Source of the DNA: JAFAVN01 sp036378375
Lineage (GTDB): Bacteria > Verrucomicrobiota > Verrucomicrobiia > Chthoniobacterales > JAFAMB01
DNA: 6,254 nt
Assembly: GCA_036378375.1 (NCBI GenBank)
Contig: DASUWQ010000136.1
Span: 1-6,254 of the forward strand
Direction of reading: 5' to 3'
The notes beneath the pieces are model-generated. The model saw nothing but the letters and a program-made list of their open reading frames with translations, did no database searches and was not told the DNA's origin. A program made the position numbers and the translations under genes. Shown in pieces: positions 1-5,917 of the stretch. Position 1 is the stretch's first letter, and each line of letters starts with the position of its first letter.

Positions 1-603
1 GTGTTGCGGTAGACCAAAATCGGTCCCAGAGTGAACTGCCAGCATCGTGGCCAGGTGTCCGCCGGCAGAGAAGCCAAATACTCCAACCCGTCTGGGGTTG
101 ATTCCATATTTCGACCCCAGGTAACGGATCAGCTTCAATGCGCGTTGGCCGTCCCACATCGGAACCGGATAACGATAGGTGCCATCAGGCTGAACTAAAC
201 GGTAGTATAAGAGGAAGGTTGTGAGCTTTAACCTTTGCGAAAAATATTCTGCAACAGGCGCCTGTTCTTTTCCGTCGGACAATTGATCGTAGCCTCCGCC
301 AGGAATCAGCAGTACGGCACTTCCCAGCGCCTGGTCTTGCGCCGCTGCTGCTGGATAAACGCGCAGGAATGGAACATCACGATGAGGATCATCACCGGAC
401 GCGCCCGGCGCTTGGCCATCCCAAAGCCTTATCTGATCATGATCAGATGGAGAGTAGAGATTCGAAGCGACCGCGGTGGGGCTAGACTGGTTACCATTTC
501 GAGGCGTTTCCTGAGCGGTCCCTGCCTGACCACCCAGAAGCAGGAGCGCGGAAACGATAAACCCAACGACGTCTAATGATCGGTTCGGTTCTGACAACCT
601 CAC
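1..603 (-). CDS. Secreted alpha/beta-hydrolase, acetyl-xylan-esterase-like (partial, C-terminus beyond left edge)
   Basis: The visible 201 codons read as an esterase of the alpha/beta-hydrolase fold that probably removes acyl groups from polysaccharide or small esters outside the cytoplasm. Residues 1-30 look like a Sec signal peptide: arginines at 2 and 8, a hydrophobic core at 12-25 (VVGFIVSALLLLGG) and a likely cut after the Ala of GTA at 30. An LWDGQAPGA segment typical of this family follows. IPGGGY at about 100-105 is the oxyanion-hole loop, and GFSAGGH around 177-183 is the nucleophile elbow with Ser179. The catalytic Asp and His would lie in the missing third; relatives are about 300 residues. 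I chose GTG at 603 because it precedes the signal peptide; no in-frame ATG exists upstream before a stop near 738, and TTG at 597 is an alternative. No clear Shine-Dalgarno site is visible. The exact substrate cannot be told. Confidence 0.85.
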   Translation of the reverse strand, partial: MRLSEPNRSLDVVGFIVSALLLLGGQAGTAQETPRNGNQSSPTAVASNLYSPSDHDQIRLWDGQAPGASGDDPHRDVPFLRVYPAAAAQDQALGSAVLLIPGGGYDQLSDGKEQAPVAEYFSQRLKLTTFLLYYRLVQPDGTYRYPVPMWDGQRALKLIRYLGSKYGINPRRVGVFGFSAGGHLATMLAVHSGTDFGLPQH

Positions 604-826
604 CGGTCTACCATTAGCCCGGAAAGCAACGCCCGCATCTCCATCCTGCAACGTTTCGCGGAGCGATGTAGCCGCTTCGCGGCAAAGTCCGGGTACCCTG
701 CAGAACGGACTACTGGAGAAGGGACGAGCGGGAGCTAGTCCCTACCGATTCAAGGTGATGCGGCGAACCGGCCATCGCGGCGCGCCGCACGAATCACTTC
801 TCACCTCTCACCTCTCGCGTCTCACC
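604..826. repeat. Structured non-coding block between esterase and SDR genes
   Basis: This 223-base gap has no credible gene, although the frame of the esterase stays open through much of it. It is dense in inverted repeats. These include GCCGC-TTC-GCGGC at 671-683, with the TTCGCGG motif also at 655-661; AGGGAC/GTCCCT at 720-725 and 738-743; and a longer imperfect pair, GTGAT+GCGGCG at 755-765 against CGCCGC+ATCAC at 783-797. The last pair encloses a perfect 12-base palindrome at 777-788. It looks like several dispersed intergenic repeat elements placed side by side. The gap lies downstream of the SDR gene and upstream of the esterase gene, so it must also hold the esterase promoter, which I cannot pinpoint. 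Confidence 0.6.
799..826. repeat. Tandem TCTCACC heptamer, four units
   Basis: Four consecutive 7-base units run TCTCACC, TCTCACC, TCTCGCG, TCTCACC, followed by a partial TCAC at 827-830. The partial unit includes the complement of the TGA stop codon of the SDR gene (827-829). On the minus strand the array therefore begins at the base after that stop. It is a short satellite, not a CRISPR: there are no spacers. Confidence 0.8.
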
Positions 827-1582
827 TCACTGTGCGGTATAACCGCCGTCGACTCTCAGTACCTGGCCTGTGATGTATGACGCTTGATCCGAAGCCAAGA
901 ACAACACTGCCTGAGCCGTCTCGGTCGGTTGGGCGGCCCGGCCAAGCGGGACGATATTGGCCGTCAAGTTTTGGATTGATTGCTCATCGCCCAGCCCGCG
1001 TTTGGCCATATCGGTTAGCGTGACACCGGGACTGACAACGTTGACGCGGATCCCGGCCTTAGCCAGTTCAAGCGCCGCGCTAAAGGCTAGCGCGTTCACC
1101 CCACCTTTACTGGAGGCGTACACCGCTGCTCCAGCGAAGCCAATTTCGGCGACGATACTTGAGTTAAAGATGATCGAGCTACCCTGAGGCATCACTGCGG
1201 CTTCATACTTCAAACTTAGAAAAGCTCCTTTGAGATTGATGCCAATCACCTCATCGAAGACAGCTTCGGTTTGTTCAGCCAAGGGCACGCCGAATTTGCC
1301 CTCTACCCCCGCGTTGTTAAAGGCGATGTTGAGTGTTCCAAACGTGGACACGGTTTCGTTGACCAGGCGTTCGACTTGATCGGCTTTAGAAACATCGGCC
1401 TGAATGAACTTAGCGGTTCCACCGGCCTTACGAATTAAGGCCGCTACTTCTTCGCCTTCATCCTTTCGCCGGCCGGCCACCACCACTTTTGCGCCCTCGC
1501 TAGCAAATAAAATGGCCGTTTCCCGGCCGATTCCCGACGTTGCCCCTGTCACCAATGCGACTTTGTCCTTCAAAATATTCAT
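827..1582 (-). CDS. Short-chain dehydrogenase/reductase (classical SDR), probably NADP(H)-dependent
   Basis: This 251-residue protein has the normal length and complete signature of a classical SDR, a cytoplasmic oxidoreductase acting on alcohol or carbonyl groups. The Rossmann glycine motif TGATSGIG is at 12-19, Arg-Arg at 38-39 after beta-2 suggests NADP(H) preference, and D63-V64 is the adenine-contact pair. NNAG is at 89-92. The catalytic tetrad is Asn116, Ser142, Tyr155 and Lys159 (YASSK). The PG motif (SPGVTLTDM) and the C-terminal ITGQVLRVDGGY are also present. The ATG at 1582 places the first beta strand at residue 8, as usual; no strong Shine-Dalgarno site precedes it. The gene is divergent from a TetR regulator 201 bases away, which probably controls it. 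The substrate is not deducible: this subgroup includes enzymes labelled glucose dehydrogenase or 3-oxoacyl-ACP reductase, often without proof. Confidence 0.95.
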   Translation of the reverse strand: MNILKDKVALVTGATSGIGRETAILFASEGAKVVVAGRRKDEGEEVAALIRKAGGTAKFIQADVSKADQVERLVNETVSTFGTLNIAFNNAGVEGKFGVPLAEQTEAVFDEVIGINLKGAFLSLKYEAAVMPQGSSIIFNSSIVAEIGFAGAAVYASSKGGVNALAFSAALELAKAGIRVNVVSPGVTLTDMAKRGLGDEQSIQNLTANIVPLGRAAQPTETAQAVLFLASDQASYITGQVLRVDGGYTAQ

Positions 1583-1739
1583 TTTAAGTAAGGTTTGGGT
1601 TATACTGAGGTTAGATGTTTATCTGGTCACCTGAGAACGCAGACCTCTAGAAAGACGACCTTCTGACAAGACCAGCTGCCAAAGACCGAGTTCCCCCTAA
1701 AATCCAGTCCCATTTTCCAGTTCCATTTATTTACCGGTC

Positions 1740-1770
1740 AGTATAGAATACGGAACAGCGGTTCCGTCAA
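1740..1770 (-). promoter_or_regulatory. Promoter of the SDR gene with operator palindrome in its spacer
   Basis: Reading the minus strand, TTGACG (1770-1765) matches the -35 consensus in five of six bases and TATACT (1745-1740) matches the -10 in five of six, with a 19-base spacer. The spacer contains the perfect inverted repeat ACGGAAC-N4-GTTCCGT (1750-1767), which also overlaps the -35. A second small palindrome, GTAT-AGA-ATAC (1741-1751), covers the -10. Transcription from here would give a leader of about 150 bases before the SDR ATG. Binding of the neighbouring TetR protein at this site is inference from the arrangement. Confidence 0.55.
1742..1749 (+). promoter_or_regulatory. Possible -10 element of the TetR-family gene
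   Basis: TATAGAAT on the plus strand is a fair -10 element 35 bases before the regulator's ATG, and it overlaps the -10 of the divergent SDR promoter. No good -35 is present at the expected distance upstream. If it is used, the leader is about 28 bases and lacks a Shine-Dalgarno site. The same operator palindrome would then lie just downstream, allowing autorepression. Confidence 0.35.
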
Positions 1771-1783
1771 CTGATCTTTACTA

Positions 1784-2506
1784 ATGAGTACAGAAATCCC
1801 ATCGTCCCCAGTTCGTGGGCGGCCCCGCTGTTTTGATCTGGAGGAGGCGTTGGACCGCTCGCTGCTGCTGTTTTGGGAAAAGGGGTTCCAAAACACCTCT
1901 CTCGACGAGATCGCTGAAGCCGTTGGCGTTAAAAAGCCTAGTCTCTACGCGGCCTTTGGAGACAAAGAGATGCTCTTCCGGAAAGTGCTCCAGAGATATT
2001 CCGGCAAACTGAGTGAACCGGTCCAGGTTTTGGATCGCTATAGCAATATTCGCGAAGCCATCGATGCCTTCATCGAGCTCGGAATTGCCGGCGGTTGCAG
2101 CGAGGGACATCCGCGTGGCTGTTTATTAGCGAGTGCGTTTGCCGATAGCACCCTACTCCCACCGAACCTGGCTAAGGAAATCAAAGCGCTGGTCAACCAA
2201 GCCGACCAAGCGGTTGCCCAACGCTTAAAGAAAGCGGTTCGTGACGGGCAACTCCCTGCTGATTTCGATGTCAAAGGCACGGCCAAATTCCTCATTACTT
2301 TAATGCACGGCGTTGCGCTGCGCCTTCGAGCCGGTGAGAGCCGCGCCGAGTTACGAAGAACAAAAAAAGCCGCTCTTCGTTGCCTCGGATGTGAAGACGA
2401 AGAAATCTCACGCAAAGCCGCAAAGGTTAAGAGGAGGTTAAACAGAAGATCACAAAGACGGACGTTCTTACAGAAGCAAACAAAGGTGAACCCGCATTTA
2501 TTATAG
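1784..2506 (+). CDS. TetR/AcrR-family transcriptional regulator with repeat-derived C-terminal tail
   Basis: The protein has 240 residues. The N-terminal DNA-binding domain spans about 12-72: GRPRCFD lead-in, helix 1 around 18-33 (LEEALDRSLLLFWEKG), and the helix-turn-helix around 38-62 with TSLDEIAEAVGVKKPSLYAAF followed by GDKE. Residues 73-205 form the ligand-binding and dimerisation domain, including the HPRGCLLASAF segment typical of AcrR-like relatives. Relatives are usually about 190-205 residues. From residue 208 on, the frame runs through a dispersed repeat beginning TCTCACGCAAAG at 2406, giving a lysine/arginine-rich tail unlike the family. The original stop was probably lost when the repeat arrived. 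ATG at 1784 starts immediately before the conserved lead-in; no ribosome-binding site is evident. It is divergent from the SDR gene, its likely target, and may also repress itself. The effector is unknown. Confidence 0.92.
   Translation: MSTEIPSSPVRGRPRCFDLEEALDRSLLLFWEKGFQNTSLDEIAEAVGVKKPSLYAAFGDKEMLFRKVLQRYSGKLSEPVQVLDRYSNIREAIDAFIELGIAGGCSEGHPRGCLLASAFADSTLLPPNLAKEIKALVNQADQAVAQRLKKAVRDGQLPADFDVKGTAKFLITLMHGVALRLRAGESRAELRRTKKAALRCLGCEDEEISRKAAKVKRRLNRRSQRRTFLQKQTKVNPHLL
2406..2465 (+). repeat. Dispersed CACGCAAAG-type repeat inside the TetR 3' end
   Basis: TCTCACGCAAAGCCGCAAAG at 2406-2425 is followed by purine-rich DNA ending in ATCACAAAGACGGACG near 2464. A related copy, TCTCACGCTAAGACGCGCAG, lies at 3104-3123 (16 of 20 bases identical). 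It is inside the TetR frame and codes for the atypical tail. The right boundary is approximate. Confidence 0.6.
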
Positions 2507-2532
2507 AGACGCGGCGAGCATGGAAATTATTA

Positions 2533-2608
2533 AACTTTGCTTCTTCGCTTTAGATTTTTTGTGCCTTTTATGCCTTTTCGCGGCTATTTCTCCTCGTCTT
2601 TCTTCGCG
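2533..2608 (-). repeat. Dispersed repeat (GCCTTTT/TTCGCGG type)
   Basis: A low-complexity stretch rich in CTTT, CTTCG and GCCTTTT contains GTGCCTTTTATGCCTTTTCG at 2561-2580 and TCTTCGCGGC at 2601-2610. Read on the minus strand it is the same purine-rich, AAAGGC/GCGAAG style as the repeat at 2406, so the two copies face each other downstream of the TetR frame. GCCTTTT-N2-GCCTTTT recurs at 4449-4464 (14 of 16 bases identical with 2563-2578). Boundaries are approximate. Confidence 0.6.
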
Positions 2609-3103
2609 GCCCTGTGAGGCTCCCGAAAGAGTTAAGGACTTGAGCAGGGCTGCGGAGTGTACTCGAGACTCGCCGTTGTTATGCCAATGCACGCGCCGAG
2701 CCCTGGGGCGGGCCTCGACCACGACCAGTTCGGCGTTGGATTCCGCGTGTTCAGGTCTATCGGATGTCGGCGCGGATCCCGCGGCCGCGGGACTGGTGTG
2801 GCGTTAAATAAGATGCGACGCCCGGGGACCGACGCACTTTCAACACGCTGCGGTTGAAAACGTCTCTGGGTCGTTCCACGCGTACCGGGAGCCGCGGCAG
2901 TCCACGCTTTTCGGCCGCTCCTTGTGATAGTCCTTTTCATGGTCTGAGGACGCACCCTGTCTAATGCAGTTCCCCTCCGTTCGGGGTGGTGCGTGCGCGT
3001 TAACCGCTGGCACGGAGATGCCTCTCAAACTTTCTTCCCTTGAAGACAACAATTCCGGCAGCTGAGACAAATAGCGGCGGGTGGTGGGTACCGGATTCTA
3101 ATG
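2609..3103. other. GC-rich intergenic block with no recognisable gene
   Basis: About 500 bases between the TetR-side repeats and the glycosyltransferase promoter region. Open frames exist on both strands (for example minus 2632-2955 and plus 2964-3065), but they are compositionally odd, overlap one another, lack ribosome-binding sites and match no family I know. The block holds a perfect 16-base palindrome at 2777-2792 and a small CCCC/GGGG hairpin at about 2973-2987. It may be decayed coding sequence or part of a larger dispersed repeat. Confidence 0.5.
2777..2792. repeat. Perfect 16-base GC palindrome
   Basis: TCCCGCGGCCGCGGGA is perfectly self-complementary over 16 bases, 15 of them from position 2778 onward being G or C except the terminal A. 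It lies in non-coding DNA. No T-tract follows on either strand, so it is not a standard terminator; its role is unknown. Confidence 0.75.
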
Positions 3104-3123
3104 TCTCACGCTAAGACGCGCAG
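3104..3123 (+). repeat. Second copy of the TCTCACGC repeat
   Basis: TCTCACGCTAAGACGCGCAG shares 16 of 20 bases with 2406-2425, in the same orientation. It ends 47 bases before the glycosyltransferase ATG, so it lies in that gene's promoter or leader region. Confidence 0.5.
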
Positions 3124-3154
3124 CCATCTAACCGGGTGAATGCCGTAAGCCAGC

Positions 3155-3162
3155 AAAGGGAG
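3155..3162 (+). promoter_or_regulatory. Ribosome-binding site of the glycosyltransferase gene
   Basis: AAAGGGAG, 8 bases before the ATG at 3171, is the clearest Shine-Dalgarno sequence in the window. It fixes the start codon and contrasts with the weak or absent sites before the SDR and TetR genes. Confidence 0.75.
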
Positions 3163-3170
3163 TAACACTG

Positions 3171-4430
3171 ATGAAGCTAGGGTTTATTTGTCCTAACGTA
3201 TCCGGCCACCTCAACCCAATGACGGCGCTAGCCCGCGCACTCCAGGCACGCAACCATGAGGTTGTGTTCCTGTATTCGTCTTCCGCCCGCGGTTTACCCT
3301 CTGTTCCTGGTCCGGAAGACGATCACATTAAGGAAATGGTGCGCGACGTGAGCACGTTGCAAGGAGATGACGTCTTAAAGGCGGCTGTCCGCCGAGTTCT
3401 TGCTCAAACCGAGACCATATTAAAGTCCTTACCAGCTATGGTAAGGGCGAACCAGTTGGATGCGCTCATACTCGACACGGTTCAGAGATACGCAGAGCTG
3501 GGCGCGATGAAACTGGATATACCGTACATACATGTTTCGGCTGCGCTGCACTTCGACTACTCTGGCTATACGCCTCCCCCTTATCGCAGTTGGACTCATG
3601 AGACTACTCCTCAAGCCATTGCAAGAAACCGAGAAACGATCGCGCAAATAACGGAGCTTATCGGACAAGCTAACGGCCAAGTTCGCGCCTACGCCGAGTG
3701 CGCCGGACTTAAAGTGAATTGGGCTGACCTCTCTTCGACGGTCTCCAAACTTGCGTGGATTAGCCAGGTTCCCGCAGTTTTCGATTTTGAAAGCTCTCAT
3801 TGGCCTTCGCAATTTCATCACACCGGTCCATTCCATGACGGCAAGGGTCGGGATCAGCTAGATTTCCCTTGGGAACGATTGACCGGGGAACCAGTGGTCT
3901 ACGCTTCGATGGGCACTATCGTAAATGGCAGAGTTGACGTCTTCCGCACCTTTGTTGCAGCTCTGGCCAAACATCGGGATTTGCAGCTGGTGCTTTCGAT
4001 CGGTAATCAGATCGACCCGGAACAGATTGGACCCGCTCCCAGCAATGCGATTATCGTCAGGCAAGCGCCACAATTGGAGCTACTCAAGAAAGCCACGGTT
4101 TGTATTACCCATGCGGGATTAAACACCGTCTTAGAATCGCTGGCTCAAGGTGTCCCGCAAGTGGCGATACCAGTGGGCTTTGATCAACCCGGCGTAGCCG
4201 CCAGAATCGCGTACCGGCGAACTGGTGTAGTCACCTCGCTGGACAAACTGACCGTCAGTCACCTCTCAACCCTCATAACGGAAGTACTGACTAGCTCGAT
4301 CTATCGAGATAACGCACGCAAACTCCAGAAAGCAATCGCTGCAGCGAACGGGCTTTCTGTCGCTGCCGATCGGATCGAGCAGGCTCTGGGAGTTGGGCAG
4401 AATGCCGGGATGAACGACGCAGACGCGTGA
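3171..4430 (+). CDS. GT1-family glycosyltransferase (UGT/CrtX/MGT-like)
   Basis: This 419-residue protein is a full-length GT-B fold, inverting glycosyltransferase that moves a sugar from a nucleotide-sugar donor to a small, usually hydrophobic acceptor in the cytoplasm. The N-terminal acceptor domain opens with GFICPNVSGHLNPM; His13 in GHLNP is the expected catalytic base and Asp102 (LILDTVQ) a candidate for its dyad partner. The C-terminal donor domain starts near 240 with PVVYASMGT. The donor signature spans about 298-345: QAPQLELL, THAGLNTVLES with His314 for the diphosphate, Asn318 and Glu322, then FDQPGVAAR with Asp338-Gln339 for the sugar. No membrane segment or signal peptide is seen. 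Relatives include zeaxanthin glucosyltransferase (CrtX) and macrolide glycosyltransferases, but no carotenoid or macrolide genes are nearby, so the acceptor is open. It converges with the glucoamylase gene. Confidence 0.93.
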   Translation: MKLGFICPNVSGHLNPMTALARALQARNHEVVFLYSSSARGLPSVPGPEDDHIKEMVRDVSTLQGDDVLKAAVRRVLAQTETILKSLPAMVRANQLDALILDTVQRYAELGAMKLDIPYIHVSAALHFDYSGYTPPPYRSWTHETTPQAIARNRETIAQITELIGQANGQVRAYAECAGLKVNWADLSSTVSKLAWISQVPAVFDFESSHWPSQFHHTGPFHDGKGRDQLDFPWERLTGEPVVYASMGTIVNGRVDVFRTFVAALAKHRDLQLVLSIGNQIDPEQIGPAPSNAIIVRQAPQLELLKKATVCITHAGLNTVLESLAQGVPQVAIPVGFDQPGVAARIAYRRTGVVTSLDKLTVSHLSTLITEVLTSSIYRDNARKLQKAIAAANGLSVAADRIEQALGVGQNAGMNDADA

Positions 4431-4440
4431 TCGATGAGAC

Positions 4441-4467
4441 CGGCTTTTGCCTTTTGCGCCTTTTTTT
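4441..4467. repeat. GCCTTTT repeat and T-tract between convergent genes
   Basis: GGC-TTTT-GCC followed by TTTTGCGCC and seven Ts (4461-4467) fills most of the 36-base gap between the convergent glycosyltransferase and glucoamylase genes. It shares GCCTTTT-N2-GCCTTTT with 2563-2578. The last T is the third base of the glucoamylase TGA stop on the minus strand. A short GC stem plus the T-tract could act as a weak intrinsic terminator for the plus-strand gene; the stem is only about 3 base pairs, so this is uncertain. Confidence 0.5.
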
Positions 4468-5858
4468 CATCCCTGTACGTTTTGACCGGTCCGGGCGCGT
4501 ACAGCGGATAGGAAAGCTGCGTAACTCCAGGTCAGATTCCTAACGCTCTTTTCGTAGCCGGTGACGCCGTCAAACTGTTCGCTCAGTTCCAGATGATCGC
4601 TGTGATAGATCAGCGCAGCCAACATCGCGTCTCCGGCATCCTGCAGTTTGGTGATTACATCCGCGACCGCAGTGGATGCTGTCACTCCAATCTGGCTGAA
4701 AAACGCGGTTGAGAATTGATCGAGTGGGACCGTCTGGGTGCTCTGGATCTGATTCGCTAGCTTATAATACAACTGCGCAAAGTTGCCGGTGCAGAGCGCC
4801 CAGGGATGATCTCCGGCACTGGGATCGTTTACATCGCCATCGTAAACATCGCCGGGATAGCGTCCTAACAGAGGCCCGATTCCTTGGCTGGTCTTGTCGC
4901 TTACATTGATCGCATAGTGATCCGGCGAATTGGGATTCTCCCATTGATCCCGAATCTGAGCGGCCGTCGCTAATAGCTTGGTGTCAGTACACGGCACAGC
5001 CCCATAAATGCACGCGGAGACGATGTCGATATTCGCGTCATAACCAGGAGGTGCAGGTAAGAGCGAGACATAGAGCGTGCCGTTCCAATGTTGTTGCAAT
5101 GCCGTCTGCAGCCAGGTGATCGCAGCGTCGATCCCTGGCGGAACCGGGATGCCGATAGTGTTGGCCTCGATCGCTTGAAAGCAGCTCAATTGTACTGAGC
5201 GCGCAAAGAAGGAAAAGCCTTGGTGTTCCTCCCACAAGTTAAACGTTTGGTTTTGGTACGCGGTAATCAGGTAATCGAGGTTCTTGTTGATGACAGTCAC
5301 TGCGACGGCCTGGGTCGGTGCATCGAGCCGATTGTAGGCGCCCAAGATAGCCAGTGTCTGCAGCGCCGGACCATCGGTTTGCTCTGTCCACTGCCGTGAC
5401 AATCCCCGGATGGTGTAGCTGGCCAGGGCTAACGACGGCGTCGCATGGTTTTGGCAGGTCTGAGCAAAGTTGACATAATCAATCAGCGGCTCGACGCCGG
5501 TACCCGGAGCCGCGGGCAAATTGGCGGCCGCAATCTCTATCGCGGTGATGGCAGCGTCCCGCGTCCAATTGTACACGTAGTCTTGATCTATGCCGGCCGT
5601 ATTGGCCGGCGATGACGGCGCCGCAATGATACAGCCCGGCACCGAGAACGATTGCGGGTCCGTCGGGTCAGGGTGATTAGGATCGACGAAGAGAAAGCCG
5701 TCGCTGGCTACATTACGTAGCATCAGGGAAAACAGGTGCTGGGCCAACTTCGCTAAACCCGCGGGCGACCATGCTATCTGTGGACTCACCTTCGGGCTGC
5801 CAGCCGACTCTGTTGTTACCTGCGTCCGGATAAGTTTATTTGCTATTGTCGTGGTCAT
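4467..5858 (-). CDS. Glycoside hydrolase family 15 glucoamylase, fungal-type
   Basis: This 463-residue protein should release glucose from the non-reducing ends of alpha-glucans. It resembles the catalytic (alpha/alpha)6 barrel of Aspergillus glucoamylase throughout. Visible landmarks are GCIIAAPSSP (75-84), YNWTRDAA (96-103, substrate-binding Arg100-Asp101), Trp157 followed by DGPALQTLA (162-170), LWEEHQGFSFF (208-218) with general acid Glu210, Cys283 and Cys290 matching a fungal disulfide, GRYPGDVYDG (332-341), HPWALCT (351-357), SEQFD (426-430) with general base Glu427, and RNLTWSYAAFLSA (440-452). Asn207 replaces the Asp found just before LWEE in Aspergillus. There is no starch-binding domain. 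The N-terminus (MTTTIANKLIRTQVTT) lacks a signal peptide, so it may act on intracellular glycogen or use another exit route. ATG at 5858 is preceded by GAGG and an in-frame stop at 5871-5873. Confidence 0.94.
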   Translation of the reverse strand: MTTTIANKLIRTQVTTESAGSPKVSPQIAWSPAGLAKLAQHLFSLMLRNVASDGFLFVDPNHPDPTDPQSFSVPGCIIAAPSSPANTAGIDQDYVYNWTRDAAITAIEIAAANLPAAPGTGVEPLIDYVNFAQTCQNHATPSLALASYTIRGLSRQWTEQTDGPALQTLAILGAYNRLDAPTQAVAVTVINKNLDYLITAYQNQTFNLWEEHQGFSFFARSVQLSCFQAIEANTIGIPVPPGIDAAITWLQTALQQHWNGTLYVSLLPAPPGYDANIDIVSACIYGAVPCTDTKLLATAAQIRDQWENPNSPDHYAINVSDKTSQGIGPLLGRYPGDVYDGDVNDPSAGDHPWALCTGNFAQLYYKLANQIQSTQTVPLDQFSTAFFSQIGVTASTAVADVITKLQDAGDAMLAALIYHSDHLELSEQFDGVTGYEKSVRNLTWSYAAFLSAVRARTGQNVQG

Positions 5859-5883
5859 CGGCGCCTCGCTTCACGCGTTGCAT
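5836..5883 (-). other. Possible short upstream ORF overlapping the glucoamylase start
   Basis: An ATG at 5883 and an in-frame GTG at 5874 open a 15-codon frame (MQRVKRGADDHDNSK) that ends with TAA at 5836-5838, out of frame with and 23 bases inside the glucoamylase gene. A strong GGGGAGGA lies at 5891-5884. It abuts the ATG too closely, but stands 9 bases from the GTG. It could be a leader peptide coupled to glucoamylase translation, or chance; only the reading frame and purine tract are visible. Confidence 0.25.
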
Positions 5884-5917
5884 TCCTCCCCGATAGCACC
5901 GGATGGCAACCTTGTAT

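Noticed and set aside
235..576. Plus-strand open frame of 113 codons
   Set aside because: It lies antisense to the esterase, whose signal peptide, oxyanion loop and nucleophile elbow are all on the minus strand.
799..830. CRISPR-like array
   Set aside because: Units of 7 bases are contiguous with no spacers; it is a small satellite.
2501..2722. Minus-strand 73-codon frame over the facing repeat
   Set aside because: Its second half is translation of low-complexity repeat DNA (KRHKRHKKSKAKK), which gives open frames by composition.
2777..2792. Intrinsic terminator at the GC palindrome
   Set aside because: No T-tract on either strand and no gene ending next to it.
2632..2955. Minus-strand open frame of 107 codons in the GC-rich block
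   Set aside because: Arg/Pro-rich, no ribosome-binding site, no family motif, and several other frames are open over the same GC-rich bases.
2964..3065. Plus-strand 33-codon frame starting MQFPSVRGG
   Set aside because: Reads plausibly but has no correctly spaced ribosome-binding site and no known family; too short to support.
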